64,000 nt of DNA from Chamaecyparis obtusa (lineage: Eukaryota; Streptophyta; Pinopsida; Cupressales; Cupressaceae), in contig BSBK01014727.1 of NCBI GenBank assembly GCA_027943335.1, positions 1 to 64,000 of the forward strand, read 5' to 3'. The position numbers and the translations under genes are program-made. Position 1 is the stretch's first letter. Each line of letters opens with the position of its first letter. This document shows positions 11,275-21,068 of this stretch, piece by piece. The notes below the pieces were generated by a model, which did not search any database, was not told the DNA's origin, and saw only the letters and a program-made list of their open reading frames with translations.

Positions 11275-14200
11275 TTTGATGGCGAAATCTCTGACCATGA
11301 CAGCAATGCGGAGAGGGAGAGTATGGTCAGGAGTGACATCTGGTATATCAGATTCTTTGAAGGACAAGGCACATGCTGCTGATAGGTGTCCCACAAGAGT
11401 TTCAAACTGAGTTGTGTTAATGTTCGTGGGGACATGACCTTCTTTTAGAGCTTTGTCCAGGATCTCCTGATGGATGGGTGATGTGCGGAGCAAATCCAAG
11501 ATAGATATTTGGGCTGGCATGTTCCCAAGATGCTCTATGATATTGTATTGTACTCTTGGTGCATTATGCTGTGTTGCGCGTGCATTTGATGCTGGCCTTG
11601 TGTTAGACTGTGCTGTGGATGTAGTAGATGTTGGCCTTGGAGGAGCAGCTGATCTCGGAGGAGCACCGGCAACAGTTATCCTACCACTGCGGGTAGTTGC
11701 AGCACATTGTCGATCCGGCCCTCTGACGTGGATGGTATTGATGGTGGGCTCATCTTGGATGGGCTCAACTTGAGTTATGCATCCGACATACTTGTCATAG
11801 TTGATGTAGGCCGCTGTGTGATCTTCTTGCTTGCCTTTGCCATGATTTTGGGGCTGATTGGCGTTGGCTTGATTCTTCCCGGTATCGGGTTGAGGGAACA
11901 TATTTTGATATATTTGCAAACCGGTGTTGGGTGAAGCTTGAGCTGGTGCATCAACCTGGATTTCCTTGCGATCAATAAGATCCTGGATGTAGTTCTTAAG
12001 CCGCATGCACTTCAATGTTGTGTGCCCCTTCACACGATGGTAATCACAGTATTCATTTTCTTTATACCAATCAGACTTTGGTGCATTGTCATCCTTTTGT
12101 GGGATGGGAAGATATGTGATCATATTTGCCTTGGCTAGCTGATAAAAGATCTGATCCAGAGGCTCACCCAAAGGTGTGAAAGTCCTCTTTAGATTGTTCT
12201 GATTGTTGGGTTTGTTCTGCCTTGGGGCAACGTTAACTGTGTTAACAGGATTGCCTTGACGTGCTGGCTGTTGCTGTTGGTATTGTTGCTGATACTATTG
12301 CACAGGTGGTTGATGAGCTTGAGGAGGCTGCTGATAAATAGGTGCTTGATATGCAGGAGCTAGTGGTTGTTGATAGATGGGCGCTTGTGGCGGTTGGTAT
12401 GTTTGAGCTGGTGTAGGACTAGCCACAACAAATTGTACATTCTTAGTGTCAGTGGCTCCATCTGTAACAACATTCTTGTTACGATTCCAGTAACAGGATT
12501 TATCATTGTTGGGTTTATTTTTGGAATCATCCTTGAAGTGACGAATAGTGCCTTCTTCTAGGAGATCTTTCTCGATGCCTATGCCTTTGCTCTTGATGTC
12601 TTGGTATGTCTGGAGACAGTTCATTCGCATGTGATGGGATAGCTTTGGATGCAGGTTATCAATGAAGATCTTTGTTAGATGCTTCTCTGGCGGCTGATAT
12701 GATAACCTGGTTGTAAGATTCTGCCATCTTTGCAAGTATTCTGCAAGGCTTTCTCTGTCTTTTTGCTTTGAGTTGCATAGGTATAGCAAGGACAACTCAT
12801 TCTCCACATTATGGGCATAGTGTGTGATGAACTTCTCAAAGAGTTCAGCAAAGGTTTTTATTGTCCCATGTGGTATTTTGTAAAACTACTCAACAGCAGT
12901 TCCTCCCAAGCTTTTGGGAAACAGGCGCAGGAGATAGTTATCACTGTAAGCCACTTCTTGGCATGCCATGTAGAACTCTTTGACATGGTTTACTGGATCT
13001 CCTTTCCCCCGATACTTGTCAAACTTGGGCATCTCAAAATGCTTGGGGAAAGGGATAGTTGCTATGGACCGATCGAAGGGATATGAGCACACCTCTTCGA
13101 ACTTGTATGTTTTATTCTCTGTTCCACTTTGTAGCTCCTTTAGAGCATTTTTCATTGCTTCCCACTCATCATTGAGTGGCGAGGAAACTAGGACTTCTGC
13201 TTGTGATGGAAGCTGTGGAACTGGATATGGTGCTTGCTGTGGATAAATGGGTTGGAATTGATTTTGGGGTAATGGTTGCTGGGGATATTGCTGGAGTGAC
13301 ATAGGGGGATATTGTGGTAAATGATATGGAATCGCTTGATGTTGTTGGGCTGCTTGCTGTTGTTGAACTGGCGGTTGTTGTGGGACTGCTTGCTGATACT
13401 GCACATTAAGAACTTGCTGTTGTAACTGATGGGTGGGAACTTGTTGTTGCTGGGGGATGATAGGGATTTGTTGCTGGGGCTGATAGCAAGGGACTTGCTG
13501 TTGTTGAGGAATGATGGGTGTTTGCTGAAAGGGGACATGTGGTTGCTGTGGGGGAGGCTGTTGGAATGATGCTGCTTGCAGGTATGATGGTGGTAGTTGC
13601 TGAGGTTGGCTTTGCGTTTGGCTGATATAAGCTGGGTGCATGCCTGCGTTACTTAGAGGTGGAACAGATGTGGGAAAGCTAGAAGCAAAGGGTGATGGGG
13701 TAAGATAGCTGGGGAAAGTTGGCTGTTGATGTGGTGGAACTTGCTAGAAGGTATTTGGGATTTGGGACGAATAACTTGAAGCTGGCGGTGTTTGGGGTAG
13801 TTGCTGCTGTGTTGCTTTTTGTTGATTTGCAACCATAGATGTAGGGGACTGAGATGGGATCCCCCATGCCTTCATTTCTTCTTGAGTAAGGCCCCACTGA
13901 GAGCTTGTGTTAGGGTGCACTGTAGCAGATGATGGAATGGTAGGAGCAACGGGAGGTTGGGATATGAATGATGGTTGAGAGAAAGGAGCTTGTTGAGGTT
14001 GTGGTTGAGCGGATGCTTGTGAGGAGGAAAATGAAGGAAACACCTAAGAGAAAGATGAGGTTGGAATGGGGAGCGATTGTGCTAACCCCAAAGAAGAAGG
14101 TACGGGTGCTTGGGGGGTGAAGGGTGACGGTGCTCCTTTGATGGTGAAAGGCGTTGCTTGACTTGCAGATGGTGGCGGTGTAAAAGCTTGTGTGAGAGGT

Positions 14201-14730
14201 GGAAGCTGACTTTGGGTTTGGATTTGGGTTTGGGCAGCCATAGCAGATGATGAAGCAAAAGGGGTAGGAGATGGAGCGGATGGCGCTGCAGCTTGTGTTG
14301 CGGGACTGGCGAGGCTTCCTTGCAAGAAAAGGGGAATGGTGGAAAGCTCTTGGGATGTTTGCATGATAGGATCAGGGAATGATTGGATAAATGGAGAATA
14401 TGCTTGTGCTGGAACTTGGATAGTTTTGATGGGGATGCGTGGATAGAGAGATGGTGGGATGGAGGTACTTTCTGGCAGGTAGTGAACAAATGTGCTTTGC
14501 TGATGTTGTGGTACAAGGGCATTGGTCGCTGGTGGGCTTTCTAGAGGATTTGTAAATGCTTGGTTTGCCAAGGGGGATGAAGGGATGTTTGGGTCTTCAC
14601 ATGGGTTACTGGCTTGGATCTGGGGATTGTAGGTCATCATGGTGTTGGTGAAAAGGTTGGGATCAGATGAGGTTGTTGGTGGATAAGGATTCATGCTTCT
14701 TCTTTTTCGAGATCTGGTCTCAACAGGCAT
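11275..14730 (-). pseudogene. gag: Tat-B gag with long Pro/Gln-rich N-terminal region
   Basis: The start is taken at ATG 14728-14730 (MPVETRSRKRR), because Tat-C gag begins with the closely matching MPVRTRSQ. About 500 residues of Pro/Gln/Ser-rich sequence follow to roughly 13150. The capsid homology region lies at about 12400-13120 (MPKFDKYRGKGDPVNHVKEF, LLRLFPKSL, LAEYLQRWQNL). A zinc-finger variant CX2HX4HX4C is at 12007-12048 (CDYHRVKGHTTLKC), the form usual for Tat gag. Four TAG stops interrupt one frame at 14044, 13744, 12886 and 12295. Except for these the reading frame is continuous, so the source copy was probably intact. Confidence 0.88.
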
Positions 14731-15511
14731 GGAGATGCAAGTGCTAAATGTATGCAAGATGTTTGGCTAAAAGATGTTGATGGATGCAAAGTTGATGAAC
14801 TTCTAAAGATGATGACTTCTAAGATGCAAATGCAAAGACAGGGATCAAGATGGCGATGATGGAAGCTGGATGGAATTGATATGGATCAAGATGGTGGAGG
14901 AAAGATAGGTTGCTGGTGGAAAGCTGGTGAAAAATTACTGAGTGGTCAACAAATGAGCTGCTATTTTTCCCAAATGGAAGATCAGAGATATGATGGGGTC
15001 AACCTAAGATAGACTGATGATCTTCGGTCAACAAGTTTCTTATCAATACACTCCAATCTCTTGCTCGAGATGATGGCTATGCAAGGACAAGGTTTGATTT
15101 CTTTATGACAACATGTTGTGCCAAAAAGAGGATGATGGTCTCTGATCTTGGATATAGGATAGGAACAACTCAAAAGGTAGAACACTAAGTGTTGGTGGAT
15201 CTCTGGATTTGGAGCAAAAGATGATGGATCTGCTGGAAAGATATGGAAAGCTGATGGGGAGATGCTGGTGGAAAAGGTATTGAAGGGTGAAGGGACAATG
15301 CTCTATCTAAAGGGACAATGCAGATGACAAGGTTTGATTCTAGAATGCTGGTAGGAAGATGAATGCATATGCAACTTTATGATATTTTGAAATGCAACTA
15401 AGGTTTTGATGCTGATGCAAAGGGTGAAACTAGGATGAAACTAAGATGCAAGGCTGTTTGAGACAAGATTTCAAGATCTGAAGATGGAACAAGACATGAA
15501 CAAGGATTTGG
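14731..15511 (-). other. Tat-B leader between possible upstream ORF and gag
   Basis: This stretch of about 780 bases contains repeated GATG and GGAAAGCTGAT-like words on + but no domain and no long frame. It is the untranslated leader just upstream of gag. Confidence 0.5.
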
Positions 15512-15934
15512 CTAATCTTCTGGCTCGAGGTTGACAAAGTGATGGTTAACTCGGAAACGAAAGGTGAACTGTTTGATGCGGGCGTTATGGGCAATGTTCT
15601 CAAGTCTGGTTTGGGACTTCTCCTCTGCTTGGGTTGCTTGGATAATGGATTGATAGGTCTTGGTGTTCTTCTTGATAACTTTTCGCTCTTGATAGGCTTG
15701 TGATTTGGGCAACTTTGCTTTAGGATGTTTGTTCTTGCTGGGCATCACTTGGAAAAGAGGTTTCTGATTTTGAGGCAAAGGTTTCCAATGGCAAAGGTTA
15801 AAGTCAAAACAATCTCCGCAAGGGACAAAACAACCCTGCGGGATACAAACAAAGGCAACTGACTCTGACAAAGCTTTGAAAGTGTATGTTTCAACAAGTG
15901 TTTTCATAGAGTCTTTGACTTTCAAGCACTTCAA
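15512..15934 (-). CDS. Possible extra ORF upstream of gag in Tat-B
   Basis: An open frame of 140 codons lies in the leader, 781 bases upstream of gag. It contains a Cys-rich stretch (CIPQGCFVPCGDCFDF) and a Lys-rich tail and has no motif that I recognise. Upstream in the same frame a TAG separates it from more codons. Some Tat relatives (Ogre) carry an ORF before gag, so this could be a counterpart, but length and lack of a domain also allow chance. No clear counterpart was found by eye in Tat-C or Tat-F. Confidence 0.35.
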   Translation of the reverse strand: MKCLKVKDSMKTLVETYTFKALSESVAFVCIPQGCFVPCGDCFDFNLCHWKPLPQNQKPLFQVMPSKNKHPKAKLPKSQAYQERKVIKKNTKTYQSIIQATQAEEKSQTRLENIAHNARIKQFTFRFRVNHHFVNLEPED

Positions 15935-16006
15935 ACAGATCTACCTAAGGAAGGTGAGTATCAAAATCGCTTGCCCACAGCTTGGTATCCCCCAGAAGGG
16001 AATACA

Positions 16007-16066
16007 AATGGTGAGTAATCTTGAGGCGACTTGGTAAACCCCTTGGAATCGGTCCTTGCACAAGGA
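16007..16066 (-). promoter_or_regulatory. Conserved leader block, Tat-B copy
   Basis: The + strand contains ATGGTGAGTAATCTTG (16008-16023), then CCCCTTGGAATC and GGTCCTTGCACAAGG by 16065. The same order of words occurs in the leaders of Tat-C (32403-32462) and Tat-F (reverse, about 53971-54027), although the surrounding leader sequence of Tat-B is otherwise unlike theirs. A non-coding element under constraint (packaging, dimerisation or translation) is inferred. Confidence 0.55.
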
Positions 16067-16881
16067 TTTTGATACTTTCGGATGTAGATAGGGTAGCCTC
16101 TATTTTATCAGGTTTTTAATAGTCCCGTGGTGTCTCCATACCCAGTTATGCTGATCATCCGTGACTCACTTAAGAGCCTTGCCAATTATGTTGGGGGAGA
16201 GGAATGTTTACCATCCCCAGACACGTGTTTGGCACGAACGCCCAGTGATTAGGAGATGTAAGTGATTCTTTTGGTATTCACTTATTTGTATACCGGCCGG
16301 GGGGGATACCGGTTTGAGGTCGTTCTCCGAGGAGGAAGCACTTCTCCTTGGACAGGCCTCGCTAAAAGTAGAACAGGTGAACTTGTCCAAGTTCAAATGT
16401 TCCACGTTGCTTACTCTAACAAGGATTATGCAAGAATTGAAAAATTCCTATATGCACATCAAGCAGATTTTGTTCATTTTCCCAATTTTGATTAAGTGAT
16501 GTTTGAACTTTGAAATAAAGACACTCGTGATTAGATTTTGATTTGTTCTTTTCCTCAAAATGTAAATAAATTGAACGTTTGCAAGTTCTTTCCTTTTGTG
16601 CATTCAAGATTTGATTAGCGAGTTGATTAAAGAACTTTGAAAAAGCTTTGTTTTGTCCCTTAGATCACTCAAGATTGAATTTGTTTGCTTGCTTTGGAAT
16701 TTGAAACAAGATAGGGAATAGAGTTGTTTGTTTCTTTTAGTGCATTTGACATTTGGTTTGATTTTCAAATTGACAATGACACTCTAGGACCTAAGTTCAT
16801 TTCCTTAAGTTTCATTCAAGATTGAGTTTGACCTTTGCTGTAATAAAAGAAGTGAAAAACCAGTCCCAAGGAAAAACAAAA
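16067..16881 (-). other. Tat-B leader, unassigned part
   Basis: No motif is recognised here except a GC-rich near-palindrome around 16290-16315 (ATACCGGCC and GATACCGG). Short frames on either strand do not match any family. Treated as untranslated leader. Confidence 0.45.
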
Positions 16882-17282
16882 AAGCGACACTGTCCAGCTT
16901 ATAGGCGACGCTGGAAAGTGCAGAAGCGACATTTGATTCTTACAGGCGACATTCTGTACCCCAAAAGGCGATAGATAAAAAACCTCAAGCGTAATTTCTT
17001 TCGTTACAGGCGTGATTTCTTTACTTGCAGGCGATAGAAGAAGAATTCTGGGACGTAACAGAAGTTGTCGATCACAGGAAAATCTCAGTTATGCAGGTGT
17101 GAAAATAGAGCTTATAGGCGTCATTTCTTTTCTCAAAGGCGTGATTTAATTGCATGAAGGCGTGACTGGATTGTTTGTAGGCGACATTTCTTTTGTTGAA
17201 GGTGACATTTCTTTGTTTGAAGGCGACATTTAATTGCTGTAGGCGTCATTTCTTTTCATGAAGGCGACATTTCTTTATTTCC
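16882..17282 (-). repeat. 21-bp tandem array in the Tat-B leader
   Basis: About 19 degenerate units with + consensus AGGCGACATTTCTTTTNTTGA start at 16882, 16903, 16924, 16944, 16966, 16987, 17008, 17029, (17050 and 17071 weak), 17095, 17116, 17137, 17158, 17179, 17200, 17221, 17241 and 17262. Spacing is 21 bp with one-base exceptions. The array sits 70 bases inside the primer binding site. It is not open in any frame. The core read on the sense strand is AAATGTCGCCT, related to the TATCACCC motif repeated in the leaders of Tat-C and Tat-F. Confidence 0.85.
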
Positions 17283-17334
17283 TGCAAAATACAAGTATAT
17301 AAAGTATAATTTCATCAAAATGATTGTGGTTTGA

Positions 17335-17352
17335 GTCCCACCGGGCGTGCCA
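17335..17352 (-). promoter_or_regulatory. Tat-B primer binding site
   Basis: Three bases inside the 5' LTR the - strand reads TGGCACGCCCGGTGGGAC, the TGG start of a tRNA-primed site. The + strand complement runs on into sequence resembling a tRNA T arm and acceptor end (17324-17352, terminating in CCA), as expected if the site was copied from a primer tRNA. I cannot name the tRNA with certainty; it is not initiator Met or Asp. Confidence 0.75.
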
Positions 17353-17355
17353 GAA

Positions 17356-18805
17356 TGTAGACTAGGATTTGAGAGTGCACCTAAACCTATTTTGAAGGCC
17401 AAAGACAAGAAAACGTCACAGCATATAATCAAATCAAATTTAATGGTAAACAAACTAAAATCAAAGCCACCTCAGTTTAAGCCTAAAACAGATGCGCCCA
17501 TGCACCGTTTGATATGCTTGGATATAAATGGATGTGGGTGTGCAAACTCAAGCACTTGGAGCATGTAAGATGGATGATTTGAGGATCAAGAAGACCCAAA
17601 ATGACACAAAATAGGTATGAGGAACCTATTTTGCCTCAAAGGCCTCAAGAACACACAAATATGCAAAGATAAATGATGAACTAAGATTAAAACAAGAAAT
17701 GAATCTATGTTAATCCATTTAAGCTAATTTAGATGTGATTTAAACTTAAAAATGATCTAAAATGATGAACTTATGCTTATGCTAGAATGAAAATGACATT
17801 ATAATTTTGCTATTGAGTTTGAGAGTTGAGAGATAATTTGCCTTAGGAAGTGAGGGTATTTATAGGATTTCTAAAGGCTTGGGGTAGGAGGAATGAATGG
17901 CCAGGATTGAAATCCTTAAGAGAGGCCAAGATTCACTCAAAGGGAAGCACATGGATTGTGCTAGTTCTCAGCCAATCAGGAGGTGACACATGTCACAAGG
18001 TGAGTGGATGAAGGGAAGGGCAAAGAGGAGTCAACAAAGGGGGCTCCAAGCTCATAACTCTCCAAATAAATGCTTGTAAGAGCAATGAATGGGCTTTAAG
18101 AGGCTTTGAAGACTTTGGGGAAGCAATAAATGCTTTGTGGTTGAGATATTTGGAAGGAAAGACTTTGCTTTGGTTTAGGAAAGTCTTAAGCTTGGTTAGG
18201 ATTGCACAAAGGTTTAAGGGTAGGATTAAGATTAGATTAGGACAAAAAAAAGATTAGGATGGGTGAAGAGGGTGGATTTGAGAAGATTCTAGAAGAGTCT
18301 AGATTTCTCCTTAGTTTCATGGAATAAAAGTTATTCATTCCAAAAGCTTAAGTTTTAGGAATATTTATTAAAATATTTTCAATAAATATGAAAATTAAAT
18401 ATTTAACCTTAATTAAATATTTAACCTTGGGATTAGGGTTAGAAAAGATGGGATTAGCCTTTTAATCGAAATTAAGAAGGGATTAGAAGATTTTGGAAGA
18501 GGTTAGTGGTCTTAAGGAAATTGGCCAAGTTTGGGATAAAAAATAAATTAAAAATAAATTAATTTATTTTTGAAGTTTTTTGGTCAATTTATTAATTAAA
18601 TAATTAATAAATTAGGGATAATGTCCAAATGACATTTTTAGGCTAGATTCCTTAATTAAAAATTTTTAATTAAGAGAAAGGGATTTAATGCCATAAAAAT
18701 AAATTAATTAATTAAATAAATAATTAATTAATAAATGATGATGTCATCAAGGATTTTCAGAAAACAAAAATAATTTATTTTCTAAAGGATTTTTCGGTGT
18801 CTACA
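17356..18805 (-). repeat. Tat-B 5' LTR (right copy)
   Basis: This is the partner of 3464-4912, with TGTAGACTAGG at 17356 and GGTGTCTACA ending at 18805. The primer binding site adjoins its inner edge, so this is the 5' LTR and should hold the element promoter. Differences from the other copy are scattered transitions plus one-base length changes in A runs. The outer flank is the second ATTAT. Confidence 0.95.
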
Positions 18806-18810
18806 ATTAT

Positions 18811-19440
18811 CTCACCCTTATGAGACCAAATATTGCTTTTGTCATTAACAAGGTATGTCAGTTTATGCAGCAGCCCACTGATGATCATTGGAATGTTGTC
18901 AAGCATATCCTACGGTACCTAAAGGGGACTATCTCTTATGGATTGCAACTCAGCAAGTCTAGCCCTCTCAATCTTAATGTCTTTTCTAACCCAGATTGGG
19001 CTAGCTGCCTTGATGACCATTGTTCTACTAGCGGTTACTGCATCTTCCTTGGCCCCAACCTGATTTCATCAAGCACTCGAAAACAAAATACCGTCTCAAG
19101 GTCTAGTACTGAAGCTAAATATAGAGGAATCTCCATAGCCACTACTAAGCTAATTTGGATTCAATCCCTCCTCTCTAAACTTTTATATTCTCCCACTGCT
19201 CCCCCTATTCTATAGTGTGACAATCTTGGTGCTACGTATCTCTCAGCTAATCTAGTCTTTCATGCACAAACTAAGTACATTGAGATTTATTATCATTTCA
19301 TTTGTGAGAAAGTTGCTAACAAAGGTCTTGATGTTTGATTCATCTCTACAAAAGATCAGGTTGCAGATGTCTTCACTAAGGATTTGAGATCTACTCGATT
19401 TGCATTACTTTAGGAAAAGTTGACCGTACAAGCACCCATG
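18811..19440 (+). pseudogene. rt: Copia-A reverse transcriptase end and RNase H (3' part)
   Basis: The sequence resumes after the second ATTAT with LTLMRPNIAFVINKVCQFMQ and ILRYLKGTISYGL, the C-terminal landmark of copia reverse transcriptase. RNase H follows with DWASCLDDHCSTSGYC and RKQNTVSRSSTEAKYRG; the acidic residues in DWA and TEAKY are kept. An open stretch runs 18820-19215 and ends at TAG in PPIL-stop-CDN. Further codons up to 19440 ([20 protein letters not shown]) are the normal end of copia pol. Confidence 0.88.
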
Positions 19441-19763
19441 CTCAACTTGCGGGGGTATATAGAAACATAGATCACTGATCATGGAAATTCCAAATTATCT
19501 AGATGATCTCCTCATAGATAGAAAGAGTCTTCTTTAGAAACTCTATTTTAGCTATTTCTATTTTCTATAGGTTGTGTTTTCCACTGTTGATGTTTCCACT
19601 CTTTGTAAATTATTTAAATCACCTTAACCCAACATTTTGGGTAAGGGAGAATACACAGATTTTTTAGTTTTTCCATAGTAGAGAAAAGTGCAGAATCCTC
19701 CTCAACAGTACATTGATTTCCCTATCATTTTCTCAATGAAATCAGAGAAAATGAAAACAACAA
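19441..19763 (+). repeat. Probable polypurine tract and 3' LTR of Copia-A
   Basis: Directly after the pol end the strand reads CAACTTGCGGGGG (19442-19454), which fits a copia polypurine tract. The roughly 300 bases that follow contain no coding motif and end near CA at 19763. The 5' LTR lies outside the window, so neither edge can be verified and both are approximate. Confidence 0.5.
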
Positions 19764-20515
19764 AGAGGGAAGCTCAAGTGACTTGTTACTTAGCGCGGTT
19801 AAACTAGGGTATGACACATTGGCATGGGACCTTATCAGTAGAGGTGCCAATACTAGTCAATTAGACAACTTCTCCAAATGTGATTTTTTGCATGCTCATC
19901 AACAGTGTGTCCATAAGAGTGCTTTCTTTACATCCCTCCCTCCATCTGAAAATCCATTTTTCTCTTTTTAATTTATTTATAATAGTTGATTTTTTATTTA
20001 TTAATAGGAATTGAGGGTGTTCAAATAGCTATAAAATTAAACTATAATTTTTTTATAAATTGTATTAATAGATAATGTTGTTAGTACTGATGATTATTAT
20101 TTACTATTAAGTGAAATATATTCTTTAATTCTGAAAAACAATAAACTATGAGATGTTACATAGTACATTAATAAAATATGATTTAGTATACAAGTATAAT
20201 TCCTTTTTTTTTCAAAATTTTAACAAAATGCCTACCTCATATGACATAGTACATATGGTAATGTAATCTATAAATCTCAGTTATAAATAAAAATAAACTA
20301 GTAATTGCAACTCAGTATGCAATTTGTACTCCGAATATATGTGAAGTGGATTTTTTTTTACTTATATGTTTTATAGGTGTTTATTTTAAAAAAAAATTGT
20401 TAGGTTATTATCCCAAAGGGGTTCATATATATGAAAGGCATTCACCTTGGTTAAAGTGATCGATGTTGTCTAGCATGTCATATGCATGCAAGACAATTGA
20501 ATGAAACTGAAAACC
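19764..20515. other. Unassigned AT-rich stretch
   Basis: A 62-codon frame at 19783-19971 has no recognised motif. From about 19960 to 20470 the DNA is strongly AT-rich with T and A runs and no long frame. I see no gene, hairpin array or terminal repeat. It may be flanking DNA of Copia-A or of the host gene remnants. Confidence 0.4.
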
Positions 20516-20615
20516 CAACTTCAGCATAGAATAACTTCTATGGAAACATCTAATAAATTATTGGAAATGTACCTAGTGAGGCACTTTTCTGAAAACCCAA
20601 CTTCAGTAGACAAAC
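20516..20615. repeat. Single copy of a dispersed ~81-bp repeat unit
   Basis: The stretch contains AATAACTTCTATGG, then TAAATTATTGG, GTACCTAGTGAGGCAC and TTTTCTGAAAACCCAAC in order. The same words recur in tandem at about 37540-37710, on the other side of Tat-C, next to the cytochrome P450 remnant. It adjoins the 3' end of the LEA-related remnant. Confidence 0.6.
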
Positions 20616-21063
20616 TCCTCTCTGCCATGCAAGGTCGTGATTCTGTAGTTGTGGATTCAACACTCCTTAGGAGTGATGGGCACAACATGGGTTGTAATCA
20701 TAAATTTTTTCTCCACTTTGATGGTAATGGCATTAGTTTTCCTAGATTGAAGGATGGTGAGGTTGGAGGAAGAGAGGGGAAGAGTGGTAGTGCCCCCCTC
20801 CTAGTTAGGAAGTTGGATGGAATTGTCATCCAAGGAAATGGTGAGGTGGTCAAGGGAATCATCCTAGGTGCACACTTTGTTGGCTCCAAGGAAGAGGAAT
20901 CCAATGGACTGCACCCACATGAAGTCTCTTCCCATTCCCTCCCCTCTCTTGCCGATGAAATGAGCATTGATGTGGAGCTCCAAGTCTGACACCAAATAGA
21001 AGTTCTCATCTTTCTTATCATGGAAATAGAACATGTTGCCATCTCCACTGATGAACTGAGGAT
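20616..21063 (-). pseudogene. LEA-related/root-cap family gene remnant, 3' part
   Basis: The - strand reads DPQFISGDGNMFYFHDKKD, then FYLVSDLELHINAHFIGKR, GRDFMWVQSIGFLF, WDDSLDHL-type text with W lost to a stop, and ITTHVVPITPKEC. This is the conserved core of the plant family described as LEA-protein-related or root cap (Pfam Root_cap, PF06830), a secreted protein family of unclear biochemical role. Three stops lie in the frame. The coding sequence stops abruptly at Tat-C and resumes at 37009. The open frame on the opposite strand (20501-20989) is a shadow. The C-terminal end is lost into the dispersed repeat. Confidence 0.8.
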
Positions 21064-21068
21064 CCTAG

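Larger units (their letters stand above)
3464..18805 (-). mobile_element. Tat-B: nearly intact Ty3/gypsy Tat-type retrotransposon
   Basis: The 15.3-kb element has two LTRs of 1449 and 1450 bp, each TGTAGAC...GTCTACA, flanked by identical 5-bp target duplications ATTAT (3459-3463 and 18806-18810). On the - strand the order is 5' LTR, primer site, long leader, gag, protease, reverse transcriptase, RNase H, a second archaeal-type RNase H, integrase, 3' non-coding region, polypurine tract, 3' LTR. The second RNase H between RNase H and integrase is the known hallmark of the plant Tat lineage. The LTR pair differs at only about 15-20 positions by eye, so insertion is recent relative to Copia-A. 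One frame runs through gag-pro-pol, broken by ten stops and one frameshift. Confidence 0.95.
1..19763 (+). mobile_element. Copia-A: old Ty1/copia retrotransposon, split by Tat-B
   Basis: The + strand reads, in Ty1/copia order, gag, protease, integrase, reverse transcriptase and RNase H, with many stops and frameshifts. The 5' LTR and the start of gag lie before base 1. The element is broken at 3463/18811 by Tat-B. Removing Tat-B and one copy of its ATTAT duplication rejoins reverse transcriptase to RNase H in one frame, reading VGALHYLTL across the join, a conserved copia stretch. The order integrase before reverse transcriptase separates it from the Gypsy elements in the rest of the window. 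The right end is set by the probable 3' LTR and is approximate. Confidence 0.88.

Noticed and set aside
16007..16020. 5' splice site ATGGTGAGT in the conserved leader block
   Set aside because: It is on the strand opposite to the element transcript in Tat-B and Tat-C, and also antisense in Tat-F, so it cannot serve the element RNA.
16882..17282. CRISPR-like repeat array
   Set aside because: Units are 21 bp with no separate unique spacers, in a plant retrotransposon leader. It is a degenerate tandem repeat.
17324..17352. Possible tRNA 3' half gene
   Set aside because: Only the T arm and acceptor-like end are present and the site abuts the LTR; it is the primer binding site and its extension.
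20501..20989. Open + strand frame of 162 codons
   Set aside because: It is the shadow of the LEA-related coding sequence on the - strand, which has clear family motifs.
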